Shown one piece after another: positions 6,933-15,913 of a stretch of DNA of 36,091 nucleotides (position 1 is its first letter; every line of letters starts with the position of its first letter). The DNA is from an uncultured Eubacterium sp. (GTDB taxonomy: Bacteria; Bacillota; Clostridia; Lachnospirales; Lachnospiraceae): positions 1 to 36,091 of the forward strand of contig NZ_CAKRAS010000032.1 in NCBI RefSeq assembly GCF_934295145.1, read 5' to 3'. The position numbers were made by a program, and so were the translations under genes. The notes beneath the pieces are model-generated. The model saw nothing but the letters and a program-made list of their open reading frames with translations. It was not told where the DNA came from and ran no database searches.

Positions 6933-8831
6933 ATGAATTTATTATCATTAGAAAATATTACAAAAGCATATACCGAGAGGATGTTACTTGACAAGGCATC
7001 TTTTTTCCTGCAGGAAGGGGAAAAAGTCGGAATCATCGGTATCAACGGAACCGGAAAGTCCACGCTTTTAAAAATGGCAGCGGGACTGGAAGAACCGGAT
7101 GAGGGAAGCTGCACGAAAGCCAACCATGTGGTGATCCGTTTTCTGCCACAGACGCCGGAATTTGATGACACTTGTACTGTATGGGAACATGTGGAGAAGA
7201 AGATGTCCGAGAGTACACAGTGGGATATGGAAGGAGAAGCAAAAAGTATGCTTCAGACGCTTGGCATTGTTCGTCTGGATCAGAAGATATCGGAGCTTTC
7301 CGGTGGTCAGCGAAAACGTCTGGCTCTGGCGGAGATTCTGATGCAGCCGTGCGACATTCTGGTGCTGGATGAGCCGACGAACCATTTGGATCATGCCATG
7401 GCAGCCTGGCTGGAGGATTATCTGAAACGCTGGCGTGGCAGTCTGATCATGGTAACCCATGACCGTTATTTTCTGGACAGCGTGTCCAACCGGATCGTTG
7501 AGATTGACAAAGGAAAAATCTACAGTTACGATACAAATTATTCCGGATTTCTGGAGTTAAAGGCTCAGAGAGAGGAGATGGAAGCGGCAACCGAGCGAAA
7601 ACGCCAGTCAATCCTGCGGGTAGAATTAGAGTGGGTAAAACGTGGTGCAAGAGCCCGTTCCACGAAGCAGAAAGCCCGTCTGGAGCGTTACGAGGAGATG
7701 AAAAACCAGCATGGTCCTCAGAGTGATGGTCAGGTGGCCATGAGTTCCATCACAACCCGTATGGGAAATACGACCATTGAAATTGATGGTATCAGCAAGT
7801 CTTATGGAAACCACATGTTTATCCGTGATTTTTCATACATATTTTTGAAAAATGACCGTGTGGGATTCGTGGGAACCAATGGATGTGGCAAGACAACGTT
7901 GATGAAAATGCTGGCTGGCAGAGAAGAACCGGACAGCGGAACCATCAAAGTGGGGCAGACCATTAAAATTGGTTATTATTCACAGGAAATTGAGACCAGC
8001 AAAGAAGCCGGAATTGCTTACATGGATCCGAACATGCGTGTGATCGATTACATCCGTGAGACGGCAGAATTTGTCCGGACAGAAGACGGACTGATCAGTG
8101 CTTCTGCCATGCTGGAGCGGTTTTTATTCCCGCCACAGGCACAATATAGCTTCATCGGGAAACTTTCCGGTGGTGAGCGCAGACGTCTGAATCTGCTTCG
8201 AGTATTAATGGAGTCACCAAATGTATTGATCCTGGATGAGCCGACCAATGATCTGGATATTTCTACGTTGACAATTTTGGAAGATTATCTGGATCACTAT
8301 CAGGGCATCGTGATCATCGTGTCCCATGACCGTTATTTTCTGGATCGTACGGTCAACCGTATTTTTGCCTTTGAGGATGGCGGCGTGTTAAAACAATATG
8401 AGGGCGGTTATACCGATTATGCGCTGAAAGCAGGAGAGGCAGCACAGTGCAATCTGTCCGTGCAGGACGGAATCATAACTTCCGGTTCCAATGCCGCTTC
8501 TGCGGCAAATACAGATGCATCTGCTGAGGAAAGTGCTGAAGCCGGTGGTCGTGCAGCCTATGACAATTACCGTGCAAACCGGGAACGCAAGCTGAAGTTT
8601 TCCTACAAAGAAAAAATGGAGTATGAGACCATTGAGCAGGATATTTTAGATCTGGAAGAGAAGCTGGAAAGACTGGATGATGAAATGGCAGCCAATGCCA
8701 CCAATTCCAAACGTTTGTCAGAACTGGCAGCGGAGCGGGAACAGACCGAAGCAGATCTGGAACATAAAATGGAACGTTGGGAATATCTGGAAGAACTGGC
8801 AGAAAAAATCAATGCGCAAAATGAAAATTAG
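6933..8831 (+). CDS. ABC-F family ATPase, Uup-like
   Basis: A soluble 632-residue protein with two ABC nucleotide-binding domains and no membrane segment, typical of ABC-F translation factors acting on the ribosome. Domain 1 has GINGTGKSTLL, the signature SGGQRKRLALAE and Walker B LVLDEPTNHLD; domain 2 has GTNGCGKTTLM, SGGERRRLNLL and LILDEPTNDLD. The inter-domain linker is basic (RGARARSTKQKARLER). After an alanine/serine-rich spacer the last ~80 residues form a charged coiled coil (LEEKLERLDDEM...), as in Uup, which has roles in ribosome function and DNA stability. Antibiotic protection by ABC-F relatives cannot be excluded from sequence alone. The ATG has only a weak ribosome site. It probably forms an operon with the next two genes. 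Confidence 0.88.
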   Translation: MNLLSLENITKAYTERMLLDKASFFLQEGEKVGIIGINGTGKSTLLKMAAGLEEPDEGSCTKANHVVIRFLPQTPEFDDTCTVWEHVEKKMSESTQWDMEGEAKSMLQTLGIVRLDQKISELSGGQRKRLALAEILMQPCDILVLDEPTNHLDHAMAAWLEDYLKRWRGSLIMVTHDRYFLDSVSNRIVEIDKGKIYSYDTNYSGFLELKAQREEMEAATERKRQSILRVELEWVKRGARARSTKQKARLERYEEMKNQHGPQSDGQVAMSSITTRMGNTTIEIDGISKSYGNHMFIRDFSYIFLKNDRVGFVGTNGCGKTTLMKMLAGREEPDSGTIKVGQTIKIGYYSQEIETSKEAGIAYMDPNMRVIDYIRETAEFVRTEDGLISASAMLERFLFPPQAQYSFIGKLSGGERRRLNLLRVLMESPNVLILDEPTNDLDISTLTILEDYLDHYQGIVIIVSHDRYFLDRTVNRIFAFEDGGVLKQYEGGYTDYALKAGEAAQCNLSVQDGIITSGSNAASAANTDASAEESAEAGGRAAYDNYRANRERKLKFSYKEKMEYETIEQDILDLEEKLERLDDEMAANATNSKRLSELAAEREQTEADLEHKMERWEYLEELAEKINAQNEN

Positions 8832-8865
8832 TATAGGTAATAGGTGTAGAAAGCAGGTGTAGGTT

Positions 8866-9744
8866 ATGAAACAGAAAGTAAAGTATAAGGGAATCATGTT
8901 TATCATATTGTCGGCGCTTTGCTTTGCGTTTATGAATATGTTTGTACGAATGGCGGGGGATCTGCCTGCGGTACAGAAAAGTTTTTTCCGAAATCTGGTG
9001 GCGTTTATCATTGCGCTGGCGATGATGGTGCGTCAGAAAGAAACGTTTCAGGTGGAAAAAGGAAACTGGAAGTTTATGTTTCTGAGAGCAATTTTTGGAA
9101 CGTTAGGAATTTTGTGTAATTTCTATGCAGTGGATCACCTGGTGCTCTCCGATGCTTCCATGCTGAATAAAATGTCACCTTTTTTTGTTATTTTATTTTC
9201 CTTCTTGATCTTAAAAGAAAAACTGACACCGATCCAGGTGACAGCGGTGTGCGGTGCCTTTATCGGAAGTCTGTTTATCATTAAACCGACATTCCTAAAT
9301 ATGAACCTGATGCCGTCACTGATCGGACTTTGCGGCGGATTGTGCGCGGGGATTGCGTATACGATGGTGCGAGTCCTTGGACAGCGGGGACAAAAAGGTG
9401 TATCCGTAGTATTGTTTTTCTCCGGATTTTCCTGCTTAGTCACCTTACCGTACTTATTGTTAAATTACCATACAATGACTATGTGGCAGGGAATTGTTCT
9501 GCTGGGCGCAGGAGTGGCTGCGGCAGGCGGACAGTTTGCTATCACAGCGGCTTACTATCATGCACCGGCGAGAGAAATCTCTGTTTATGATTATTCCCAG
9601 ATCATATTTTCCGCAATCATCGGATTCGTGCTGTTCCATCAGATTCCGGATCGGTTCAGCGTGCTGGGATATGTGATCATCATTGGAATGGCAGTTTGGA
9701 TGTTCTTTTATAATCAGCGCCACGATGCAGCAGAAGTAAAGTGA
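8866..9744 (+). CDS. EamA/DMT-superfamily transporter
   Basis: A 292-residue very hydrophobic protein with about ten predicted membrane helices arranged as two EamA repeats, roughly residues 8-140 and 150-285. The first begins GIMFIILSALCFAFMNMFVRMAG and contains the family-like block SDASMLNKMSPFFVILFSFLILKEKLTPIQ. The second contains AITAAYYHAPAREISVYDYSQIIFSAIIGF. DMT members export metabolites such as amino acids or nucleosides; the substrate here cannot be told. It starts 35 nt after the ABC-F gene and ends 15 nt before the next gene. Confidence 0.85.
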   Translation: MKQKVKYKGIMFIILSALCFAFMNMFVRMAGDLPAVQKSFFRNLVAFIIALAMMVRQKETFQVEKGNWKFMFLRAIFGTLGILCNFYAVDHLVLSDASMLNKMSPFFVILFSFLILKEKLTPIQVTAVCGAFIGSLFIIKPTFLNMNLMPSLIGLCGGLCAGIAYTMVRVLGQRGQKGVSVVLFFSGFSCLVTLPYLLLNYHTMTMWQGIVLLGAGVAAAGGQFAITAAYYHAPAREISVYDYSQIIFSAIIGFVLFHQIPDRFSVLGYVIIIGMAVWMFFYNQRHDAAEVK

Positions 9745-9759
9745 TAACTTGGAGGTTTT

Positions 9760-10818
9760 ATGCTTACATTTGGAATAGACTGGGATGATGTGATTTCTCC
9801 CTTAAATGATTGCGCCATAGAACTGGCGAATCAGGAATATCAGTTTGACCCGCCGCTGACGTTGGAAGATATCAATTCCTGGGAAAATACCGGGCGGGCA
9901 TCGGTGATAAAAAAATACTATAACGATCCGCGGCTGTATGATATGCAGCGGGTATCCGATGAGGCAAAAGCCTTTATCCGGAAATTACAGACAAAGGGAA
10001 TTGTTTATATTGTGACTGCCATATATCCGCAGTTTATGTCAAGACGAGTGGAGCAGATTAAGACAGCATTTCCGGATTTTCCAGATGAAAATATTATTAT
10101 GGGATTTCAGAAATCTGTTGTTCAGGTGGACATTACGCTGGATGACGGACCGCGGAATATTTTAAAGAGCAGTGCACGGTTTCCGGTGCTGATGCGGCGG
10201 CCATGGAACCGGGAACTGACGGGACTTCTGGCGGTGCACAATTACGAAGAATTTTTTCAGTTGCTGGATCAGATCAAATCGTCCATGATCGAAGACCGGG
10301 TAGAACCGAAGGCACCCTGTGTGGTAGCTTTGGTTGGACCAAGTGGTTCCAACAAAAACGCGATTACGCGCAGCCTCTGTGAATCCGGTCATTTTACTGT
10401 ACCGAAGGCTTATACCACAAAAACAGTATCTGACAGCATCCATACAACGATCACGGAAGAAGAATTTATCCGCGATAGTGCAGAATTTATTGAAACCACC
10501 CGTTATGCAGGCTACGCCTATGGCACAAAATGGAAAGATATTACATCATTAATGAATGGGGACAAATATATAGTCATGCCGATGGACTTAAGTGGTGCCA
10601 TTGCCATGAAACGGCATTATCCGACGGTGATCATATTTTGTAAATGCAAAAGGGAGCAGATGATCGAGAGCATTCTCGAAAAAGATATGGATAATCACGA
10701 GAAAATGTTGCGCCTTGTTTCATTGGAAAACGAACTTAAAAATGCGGCTTTATGTGATTATGTGGTTCATACCGGCCGCGAAGACGCGGTGGAACGGATC
10801 CTTTCCATCTGCGGATAA
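9760..10818 (+). CDS. Fusion of NT5C-like HAD phosphatase and guanylate-kinase-like P-loop domain
   Basis: A 352-residue two-domain protein. Residues 1-175 resemble 5'(3')-deoxyribonucleotidases of the NT5C/HAD group: DWDD (D7 nucleophile, D9), VTA (T86), K118 and LDDGP (D128/D129), then a RRPWN element. Residues 185-352 resemble guanylate kinase: P-loop GPSGSNKN (193-200), YTTKT (219-223) at the TTR position of the kinase, an EEEF segment and YGTKWKDI matching the YGT nucleotide-binding region. The P-loop has N instead of S/T after the lysine, and the GMP-binding arginines are not conserved, so kinase activity is doubtful; it may sense or bind nucleotides. GGAGG precedes ATG 9760 by 4 nt. 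It ends just before repeat B. Confidence 0.75.
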   Translation: MLTFGIDWDDVISPLNDCAIELANQEYQFDPPLTLEDINSWENTGRASVIKKYYNDPRLYDMQRVSDEAKAFIRKLQTKGIVYIVTAIYPQFMSRRVEQIKTAFPDFPDENIIMGFQKSVVQVDITLDDGPRNILKSSARFPVLMRRPWNRELTGLLAVHNYEEFFQLLDQIKSSMIEDRVEPKAPCVVALVGPSGSNKNAITRSLCESGHFTVPKAYTTKTVSDSIHTTITEEEFIRDSAEFIETTRYAGYAYGTKWKDITSLMNGDKYIVMPMDLSGAIAMKRHYPTVIIFCKCKREQMIESILEKDMDNHEKMLRLVSLENELKNAALCDYVVHTGREDAVERILSICG

Positions 10819-10836
10819 AAATTTAAATATTTTAAA

Positions 10837-11013
10837 GACGAAATCGGAGAAGGTTTCCTCGTTCGCTAGACGTTCACTTCCCTCACTTCACGGCGGTTTC
10901 ATCGCGCTCGTTCTCGGCTCCTATAAAAGCTGGTCGCCTTCCACTCGCGCAAAACCTTGTGAAGATCGGTCGTTCGCTTAATCGCTCGCGAGTAAACCTT
11001 CTCCGATTTCGTC
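10837..11013 (+). repeat. Dispersed palindromic repeat, family B, copy 1
   Basis: The ends are a perfect 20-bp inverted repeat: GACGAAATCGGAGAAGGTTT at 10837-10856 and its exact reverse complement at 10994-11013. The interior shares several blocks with 35607-35794 in the same orientation: CTAGACGTTCACT, ATCGCGCTCGTTCTC, ATAAAAGCTGGTCG, CCACTCGCGCAAAAC and GTCGTTCGCTTAATCG. No protein is encoded. The format (about 177 bp, terminal inverted repeats, two copies) is MITE-like. It lies 18 nt after the HAD fusion gene and may also end its transcript. Confidence 0.85.
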
Positions 11014-11104
11014 ATTTCAACTATGAGAGCAATATATCCTAAATTTTTTGATGATGGATGTAAGAAGCAATTCAGATTTAGAATGCGGGGGATTTATGTA
11101 ATAT

Positions 11105-11220
11105 GACATAGATAATGGCATGTATCTGAAATCGCAGGACGAAGTAAGTGTTTTTTGTCGGATAAGTATATAATCAGCGGGAATGTAGAGCTGATAGAAA
11201 TGATTTACGCTGCAATTAAC
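11105..11220 (+). pseudogene. Possible remnant of an HPr-like phosphocarrier gene
   Basis: In one frame (ATG at 11120) the DNA reads MYLKSQDEVSVFCRIS before a stop. After a frame change it reads SDKYIISGNVELIEMIYAAIN. Joined, these resemble the second half of Clostridial HPr-like proteins (a LKS.DEV..F segment, an ISKY segment, a VELI segment and a Y.INAKS segment). No intact frame exists and the phosphorylatable histidine region is absent. The match is from memory of the family only. Confidence 0.3.
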
Positions 11221-11271
11221 AAAAAATAGCCTTGCAATTGAATAATTTATTAAGTGGATATTGTAAACGGA

Positions 11272-11306
11272 GAAAAAGAAGAATCCTGGCAGGATTCTTC
11301 TTTTTC
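11272..11306. terminator. Bidirectional terminator (serves the - strand CPBP gene)
   Basis: GAAAAAGAAGAATCCT and AGGATTCTTCTTTTTC form a perfect 16-bp stem with a GGC loop. A/T-rich ends give a U-tract in either direction. It lies 26 bp beyond the stop of the - strand gene. Confidence 0.8.
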
Positions 11307-11331
11307 GTATCAATTATAAAACTTATAAATT

Positions 11332-12156
11332 TCAGTCAATAGTCTGAAAATCCGTATAGAATAACCACAGTGCAAATACCGTGAGCGCAATCCCAACTCC
11401 CGCAAAAACCGGGAAGCTGAGTGTCAGCGTCAGTTCGATCAGACCGGAAAACAGGCATCCGATAATATTAAATACAATATGAACCGGAATGGAATACTTG
11501 ATTCCGCGTCCCCGATGACAGATCCATCCAAGGAAAAGTCCCATAGCAAACGCATAAATGCCCTGCACCAGATTCAAATGCACAAATCCAAACAGTGCCG
11601 CCTGCAATATATTTGCAAACCAGAACGGTATCGCATGTCTTGCAAATCGAAAGACAAGTCCGCGAAAAACAAGTTCTTCCACGAGCGGAGCCAGCAGAAC
11701 GGAGTATACAAGCAGCATCACAGACAGATTATCATAGCCTTGGGCGGACATCTGCTCATTATATTTGCTGATCAGCTCTGGCCTAAGAACGCCAAGGGCA
11801 TCTGTGAGCAACGTAGTCACATACTGTAATCCAATGCCAAGACAGATAATGGAAACAATCGTATGGAAACTATATCCTCCCGGCTGTTTTCTTGGCCGGT
11901 TACGAAATGGCTGTACAAAAACACGGTAATACCACAGACCAAATACAAAAAGGGCCAGTATGGCATAGACAATATTCAGTGTCTGTACATATTCCAGGTT
12001 GTTTGTAAGTCCGGTCAGCCCGGAAAGAAGATCACTTCCGTTTTCGGATGATTTCCACATAAAATATGCCATGGTTGGAATGGCGGCAACAATTTGCAGA
12101 ATAAAAACCATCACAACCGGAAACAGACTTTTTATAAAGTATCCAAATTTTTTCAT
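11332..12156 (-). CDS. CPBP family intramembrane metalloprotease (CAAX protease/Abi-like)
   Basis: A 274-residue multi-pass membrane protein with a first helix at about residues 8-29 and about seven further segments. Motifs in order are EELVFRG (the EExxxR motif), FGFVHL (the FxxxH motif) and HIVFN (the HxxxN/B motif), which together form the metal site of the CPBP/Rce1 family. Bacterial members act in prenyl-protein-like cleavage, bacteriocin self-immunity or maturation; the target here is unknown. The start MKKFGYF at 12156 is chosen because it opens a typical N-terminal helix. Its best purine-rich site (AGAGAGG) is unusually far, about 14 nt. A short frame with a much better ribosome site lies upstream. 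No bacteriocin gene is adjacent. Confidence 0.82.
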   Translation of the reverse strand: MKKFGYFIKSLFPVVMVFILQIVAAIPTMAYFMWKSSENGSDLLSGLTGLTNNLEYVQTLNIVYAILALFVFGLWYYRVFVQPFRNRPRKQPGGYSFHTIVSIICLGIGLQYVTTLLTDALGVLRPELISKYNEQMSAQGYDNLSVMLLVYSVLLAPLVEELVFRGLVFRFARHAIPFWFANILQAALFGFVHLNLVQGIYAFAMGLFLGWICHRGRGIKYSIPVHIVFNIIGCLFSGLIELTLTLSFPVFAGVGIALTVFALWLFYTDFQTID

Positions 12157-12214
12157 AATAATATCCAAATCCTCTCTGATATCTATATGCGAAAAGATAT
12201 CGTTCTGATTTATC

Positions 12215-12241
12215 TTATAGAACCCATTTGGGTTTGTCCAT
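12215..12241 (-). CDS. Possible 8-residue leader peptide upstream of the CPBP protease gene
   Basis: On the - strand, TAGGAGGAAACT immediately precedes ATG and encodes MDKPKWVL followed by TAA. The ribosome site and spacing are far better than those of the downstream protease start 59 nt on. The coding DNA includes the palindrome AACCCATTTGGGTT. It could be a translated leader affecting expression of the protease, or the trace of an older start. Composition alone cannot prove translation. Confidence 0.35.
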   Translation of the reverse strand: MDKPKWVL

Positions 12242-12371
12242 AGTTTCCTCCTAATATTAATGAAATCGTAACAAATGTGTCTTTCGCGGAAGGGCAGAAT
12301 GTGGTAAGATGGTAACCAGACGAGAGAACAAATGTTTTGCGATAGATATAGGAAATAGAAAGAGGAAATAT

Positions 12372-15300
12372 ATGGCATTTGCACATTTACATGTCCATAC
12401 AGAATACAGTCTGCTGGACGGTTCCAATAAAATTACAGAGTATGTCAGCCGGATGAAAGAACTGGGAATGACAGCCGGTGCGATCACCGACCATGGTGTG
12501 ATGTACGGCGTGATCGATTTTTACCGGGCAGCAAGGAAAGAGGGCATCAACCCGATTCTTGGCTGCGAGGTGTACGTGGCTCCGGGTTCCAGGTTTGACC
12601 GGGAGCAGATCAAAGGGGAGGATCGCTATTACCATCTGGTGCTGCTGGCTGAGAATAACACCGGTTACGCGAATCTGATGAAAATTGTATCCAAGGGTTT
12701 TGTGGACGGTTATTATTACAAACCCCGTGTGGATATGGAAGTTCTGGAAACTTACCACGAGGGTATTATCGCATTGTCTGCCTGCCTGGCGGGAGAAGTA
12801 CAGCGTTATCTGACCCGTGGCATGTACGAAGAAGCCAAAGCGATTGCTTTAAAATATGAAAAATGTTTCGGAAAAGGAAATTTTTTCCTGGAGTTACAGG
12901 ATCATGGAATCCCGGAGCAGGCGCAGGTAAACCAGCAGCTGCTTCGCATGCATCAGGAACTTGGCATTGATCTGGTGGCTACCAATGACGTGCATTATAC
13001 TTATGAAAACGATGCGGAGCCGCATGATATACTGCTTTGTCTGCAGACCGGTAAAAAACTGAGTGATGAGAACCGTATGCGCTACGAGGGTGGCCAGTAT
13101 TATGTAAAATCCGAGGAAGAGATGCGGGCACTGTTTCCATATGCGCTGGAGGCGGTGGAAAATACGCAGAAAATCGCGGACCGCTGTCATGTGGAGATTG
13201 AATTTGGCGTGACGAAACTGCCGAGATTTGATGTGCCGGACGGCTATACTTCCTGGGAATATCTGAATAAATTATGCTACGAAGGTTTGGAGGAACGTTA
13301 TTCACCGGAGCGGGTACAGGAGTTGAAACCGCGTCTGGAATATGAGTTGTCTGTCATTCAGAAAATGGGATACGTGGATTATTTCCTGATCGTCTGGGAT
13401 TTCATTCATTTTGCCAGAGAGAATGACATCATGGTCGGACCGGGACGAGGAAGCGCAGCAGGAAGCCTGGTTTCCTATACTCTTGGTATTACGAAGCTGG
13501 ATCCGATCCGCTACAGTCTGCTGTTTGAGCGATTCCTGAATCCGGAACGAGTATCCATGCCTGATATTGACGTGGATTTCTGTTACGAGAGACGTCAGGA
13601 AGTTATTGACTATGTTGTTCGCAAATACGGCAAAGACCGTGTGGTACAGATCGTAACCTTTGGTACTATGGCGGCAAAAGGTGTCATCCGCGATGTGGGC
13701 CGTGTCATGGATCTTCCCTATGCGATGTGCGACAGTATTGCAAAAATGATTCCAAATGAACTTGGAATCACCATTAGCAAGGCTTTGAAAATGAACCCGG
13801 AATTGCGTGGTTTATATGAATCAGATCCGCAGGTAACGAAGCTGATCGACATGTCACTGCGTCTGGAAGGTCTTCCGCGGCATACTTCCATGCATGCAGC
13901 CGGTGTCGTGATCAGTCAGAAGTCTGTGGATGAATATGTGCCGTTATCCAGAGGCTCCGATGGTTCTGTGACCACACAGTTTACCATGACTACGCTGGAA
14001 GAACTTGGCTTGTTAAAAATGGATTTTCTGGGATTGCGCACGTTGACGGTTATTCAGGATGCAGTAAAAAATGTGACACGCTCCATTGGCAAAGAGTTGG
14101 ATATGGATCATATTGATTATAATGATCCGGATGTGCTCAATTCTATTGGAACTGGCCGCACCGAAGGGGTGTTCCAGCTGGAGAGTGCTGGTATGAAGAA
14201 CTTTATGAAAGAGTTAAAACCGCAGAGCCTGGAGGATATTATTGCAGGAATTTCCTTGTATCGTCCGGGTCCGATGGACTTTATTCCGGCATATATCCGA
14301 GGAAAAAATAACCCGGATTCTATTATGTACGATTGTCCACAGCTGGAGCCGATCCTTGCGCCGACCTATGGCTGTATCGTGTATCAGGAGCAGGTTATGC
14401 AGATCGTGCGTGACCTGGCGGGATATACGCTCGGACGAAGCGATCTGGTGCGCCGTGCCATGTCAAAGAAAAAAGCGGACGTTATGGCGAGAGAACGTCA
14501 GAATTTTGTATACGGAAATGAAGAAGAGGGGGTTCCGGGCTGCATTGTCAACGGTATTCCTGAGGCGGTAGCCAACAAGATTTATGATGAAATGACGGAT
14601 TTTGCAAAGTATGCGTTTAATAAATCGCATGCAGCAGCATATGCAGTTGTTTCCTATCAGACTGCGTATCTGAAATATTATTATCCGGTAGAATTTATGG
14701 CCGCATTGATGACTTCGGTAATTGATAACTCCACAAAAGTGGCAGAATATATTCAGGTGTGCCGCCAGATGGGCATTGCAGTACTTCCGCCAAACGTGAA
14801 CGATGGATATGCAGGTTTTTCTGTGTCCGGCAAAGACATCCGTTATGGATTGTCTGCTATCAAGAGTATCGGCCGTCCGGTGATCGATGCACTGGTGCAG
14901 GAGCGTGAGGAGAATGGAAAATTCAAATCGCTGAAGGATTTCATTGAGCGGATGACTGGTAAGGAGATGAACCGCCGTGCGGTAGAAAACTTCATCAAGG
15001 GAGGTGCTTTTGACGGCCTTGGCGGGACGCGAAAACAGTTTATGCAGGTGTATGGACGGCTGATGGATCAGATCGCAAACGACCGCAAGACGACCATGGC
15101 GGGACAGATGTCGCTGTTTGACATGGTGGCACCAGAGGAGCAGAAACAGTTTGAAATCCGGTTTCCAAATTGTGGTGAGTTTACGAAGGAAGAACTGCTT
15201 GCCATGGAAAAAGAAGTGCTCGGTATTTATGTCAGCGGACATCCACTGCAGGAGTACGAGGCAAAATGGCGGAAAAATATTACAAAGACCACCGGAGATT

Positions 15301-15848
15301 TTGTGTTGGATGAAGGAACCGGTCTGGCCTGTGGTGTCAATGACGGAGAAAAAGTCATGGTCGGTGGTATTATTACAGCCAAAACGGTGAAATATACAAA
15401 ACAGAACAAGGCAATGGCATTTTTGACGATCGAGGATCTGTATGGCAGTATCGAGGTCATTGTTTTTCCAAAAGATTACGATCGATACCATGCACTGATG
15501 CAGGAAGAGCAGAAGGTGTTTATCCGTGGCCGTGTGTCTGCGGAGGAGGAGAAAAACGGCAAGCTGATCTGTGAAAAAATTTATGCTTTCGATGAGGCGA
15601 GACGGGAATTGTGGATTCAGTTTTCGGATAAAGAAACTTTTGAAAAGATGGAAAATGAAACTTTGGCGCTGTTATCTGGGTCAGATGGACAGGATCAGGT
15701 TGTTATTTACCTGGCAAAAGAACGAGCAATGAAAAGACTCGGCGCAAATATGACCGTTTTTGCCAACAATGAGCTTGTAAATGAATTAAATAAAAAAGTT
15801 GGTGAAAAAAATATCAAAGTTTTGGAAAAGTCCATTGAAAAAATGTAA
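12372..15848 (+). CDS. dnaE: DNA polymerase III alpha subunit, DnaE type
   Basis: An 1158-residue C-family replicative polymerase. The N-terminal PHP domain starts HLHVHTEYSLLDGS (residues 5-18). The polymerase core contains GPGRGSAAGSLV and the catalytic PDIDVDF aspartates near residue 400, then HAAGVVIS, a FQLES segment and SLYRPGPM. A helix-hairpin-helix/tau-binding region is followed by a C-terminal OB fold (VGGIITAKTVKYTKQNKAMAF...VIVFPKDY). There is no exonuclease insert in the PHP domain as in PolC. The start is ATG 12372 with AGAGGA just upstream; an in-frame extension to 12309 lacks a ribosome site. An extended -10 (TGGTAAGAT, 12302-12310) could be its promoter. Length and order fit DnaE1/DnaE-like enzymes of Clostridia, which work alongside PolC. 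Confidence 0.95.
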   Translation: MAFAHLHVHTEYSLLDGSNKITEYVSRMKELGMTAGAITDHGVMYGVIDFYRAARKEGINPILGCEVYVAPGSRFDREQIKGEDRYYHLVLLAENNTGYANLMKIVSKGFVDGYYYKPRVDMEVLETYHEGIIALSACLAGEVQRYLTRGMYEEAKAIALKYEKCFGKGNFFLELQDHGIPEQAQVNQQLLRMHQELGIDLVATNDVHYTYENDAEPHDILLCLQTGKKLSDENRMRYEGGQYYVKSEEEMRALFPYALEAVENTQKIADRCHVEIEFGVTKLPRFDVPDGYTSWEYLNKLCYEGLEERYSPERVQELKPRLEYELSVIQKMGYVDYFLIVWDFIHFARENDIMVGPGRGSAAGSLVSYTLGITKLDPIRYSLLFERFLNPERVSMPDIDVDFCYERRQEVIDYVVRKYGKDRVVQIVTFGTMAAKGVIRDVGRVMDLPYAMCDSIAKMIPNELGITISKALKMNPELRGLYESDPQVTKLIDMSLRLEGLPRHTSMHAAGVVISQKSVDEYVPLSRGSDGSVTTQFTMTTLEELGLLKMDFLGLRTLTVIQDAVKNVTRSIGKELDMDHIDYNDPDVLNSIGTGRTEGVFQLESAGMKNFMKELKPQSLEDIIAGISLYRPGPMDFIPAYIRGKNNPDSIMYDCPQLEPILAPTYGCIVYQEQVMQIVRDLAGYTLGRSDLVRRAMSKKKADVMARERQNFVYGNEEEGVPGCIVNGIPEAVANKIYDEMTDFAKYAFNKSHAAAYAVVSYQTAYLKYYYPVEFMAALMTSVIDNSTKVAEYIQVCRQMGIAVLPPNVNDGYAGFSVSGKDIRYGLSAIKSIGRPVIDALVQEREENGKFKSLKDFIERMTGKEMNRRAVENFIKGGAFDGLGGTRKQFMQVYGRLMDQIANDRKTTMAGQMSLFDMVAPEEQKQFEIRFPNCGEFTKEELLAMEKEVLGIYVSGHPLQEYEAKWRKNITKTTGDFVLDEGTGLACGVNDGEKVMVGGIITAKTVKYTKQNKAMAFLTIEDLYGSIEVIVFPKDYDRYHALMQEEQKVFIRGRVSAEEEKNGKLICEKIYAFDEARRELWIQFSDKETFEKMENETLALLSGSDGQDQVVIYLAKERAMKRLGANMTVFANNELVNELNKKVGEKNIKVLEKSIEKM

Positions 15849-15864
15849 AAAAAAGTTTAGAATA
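15835..15864 (+). promoter_or_regulatory. Probable pfkA promoter
   Basis: TTGAAA (15835-15840, inside the end of dnaE) and TAGAAT (15859-15864) are spaced by 18 bp. They lie about 50 nt before the pfkA start, so pfkA can be expressed apart from dnaE. Confidence 0.5.
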
Positions 15865-15913
15865 GTAACAACATGAGGAAAATGAAAATGATACAGATTT
15901 AGGAGGTTTTGTC

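Noticed and set aside
11332..12156. Bacteriocin or abortive-infection locus at the CPBP gene
   Set aside because: No bacteriocin precursor, exporter or toxin-like partner is nearby; the flanking genes are housekeeping.
14463..15491. A 342-codon - strand frame inside dnaE
   Set aside because: It lies opposite a fully conserved gene in the shadow frame and is Cys/His-rich as antisense frames often are.
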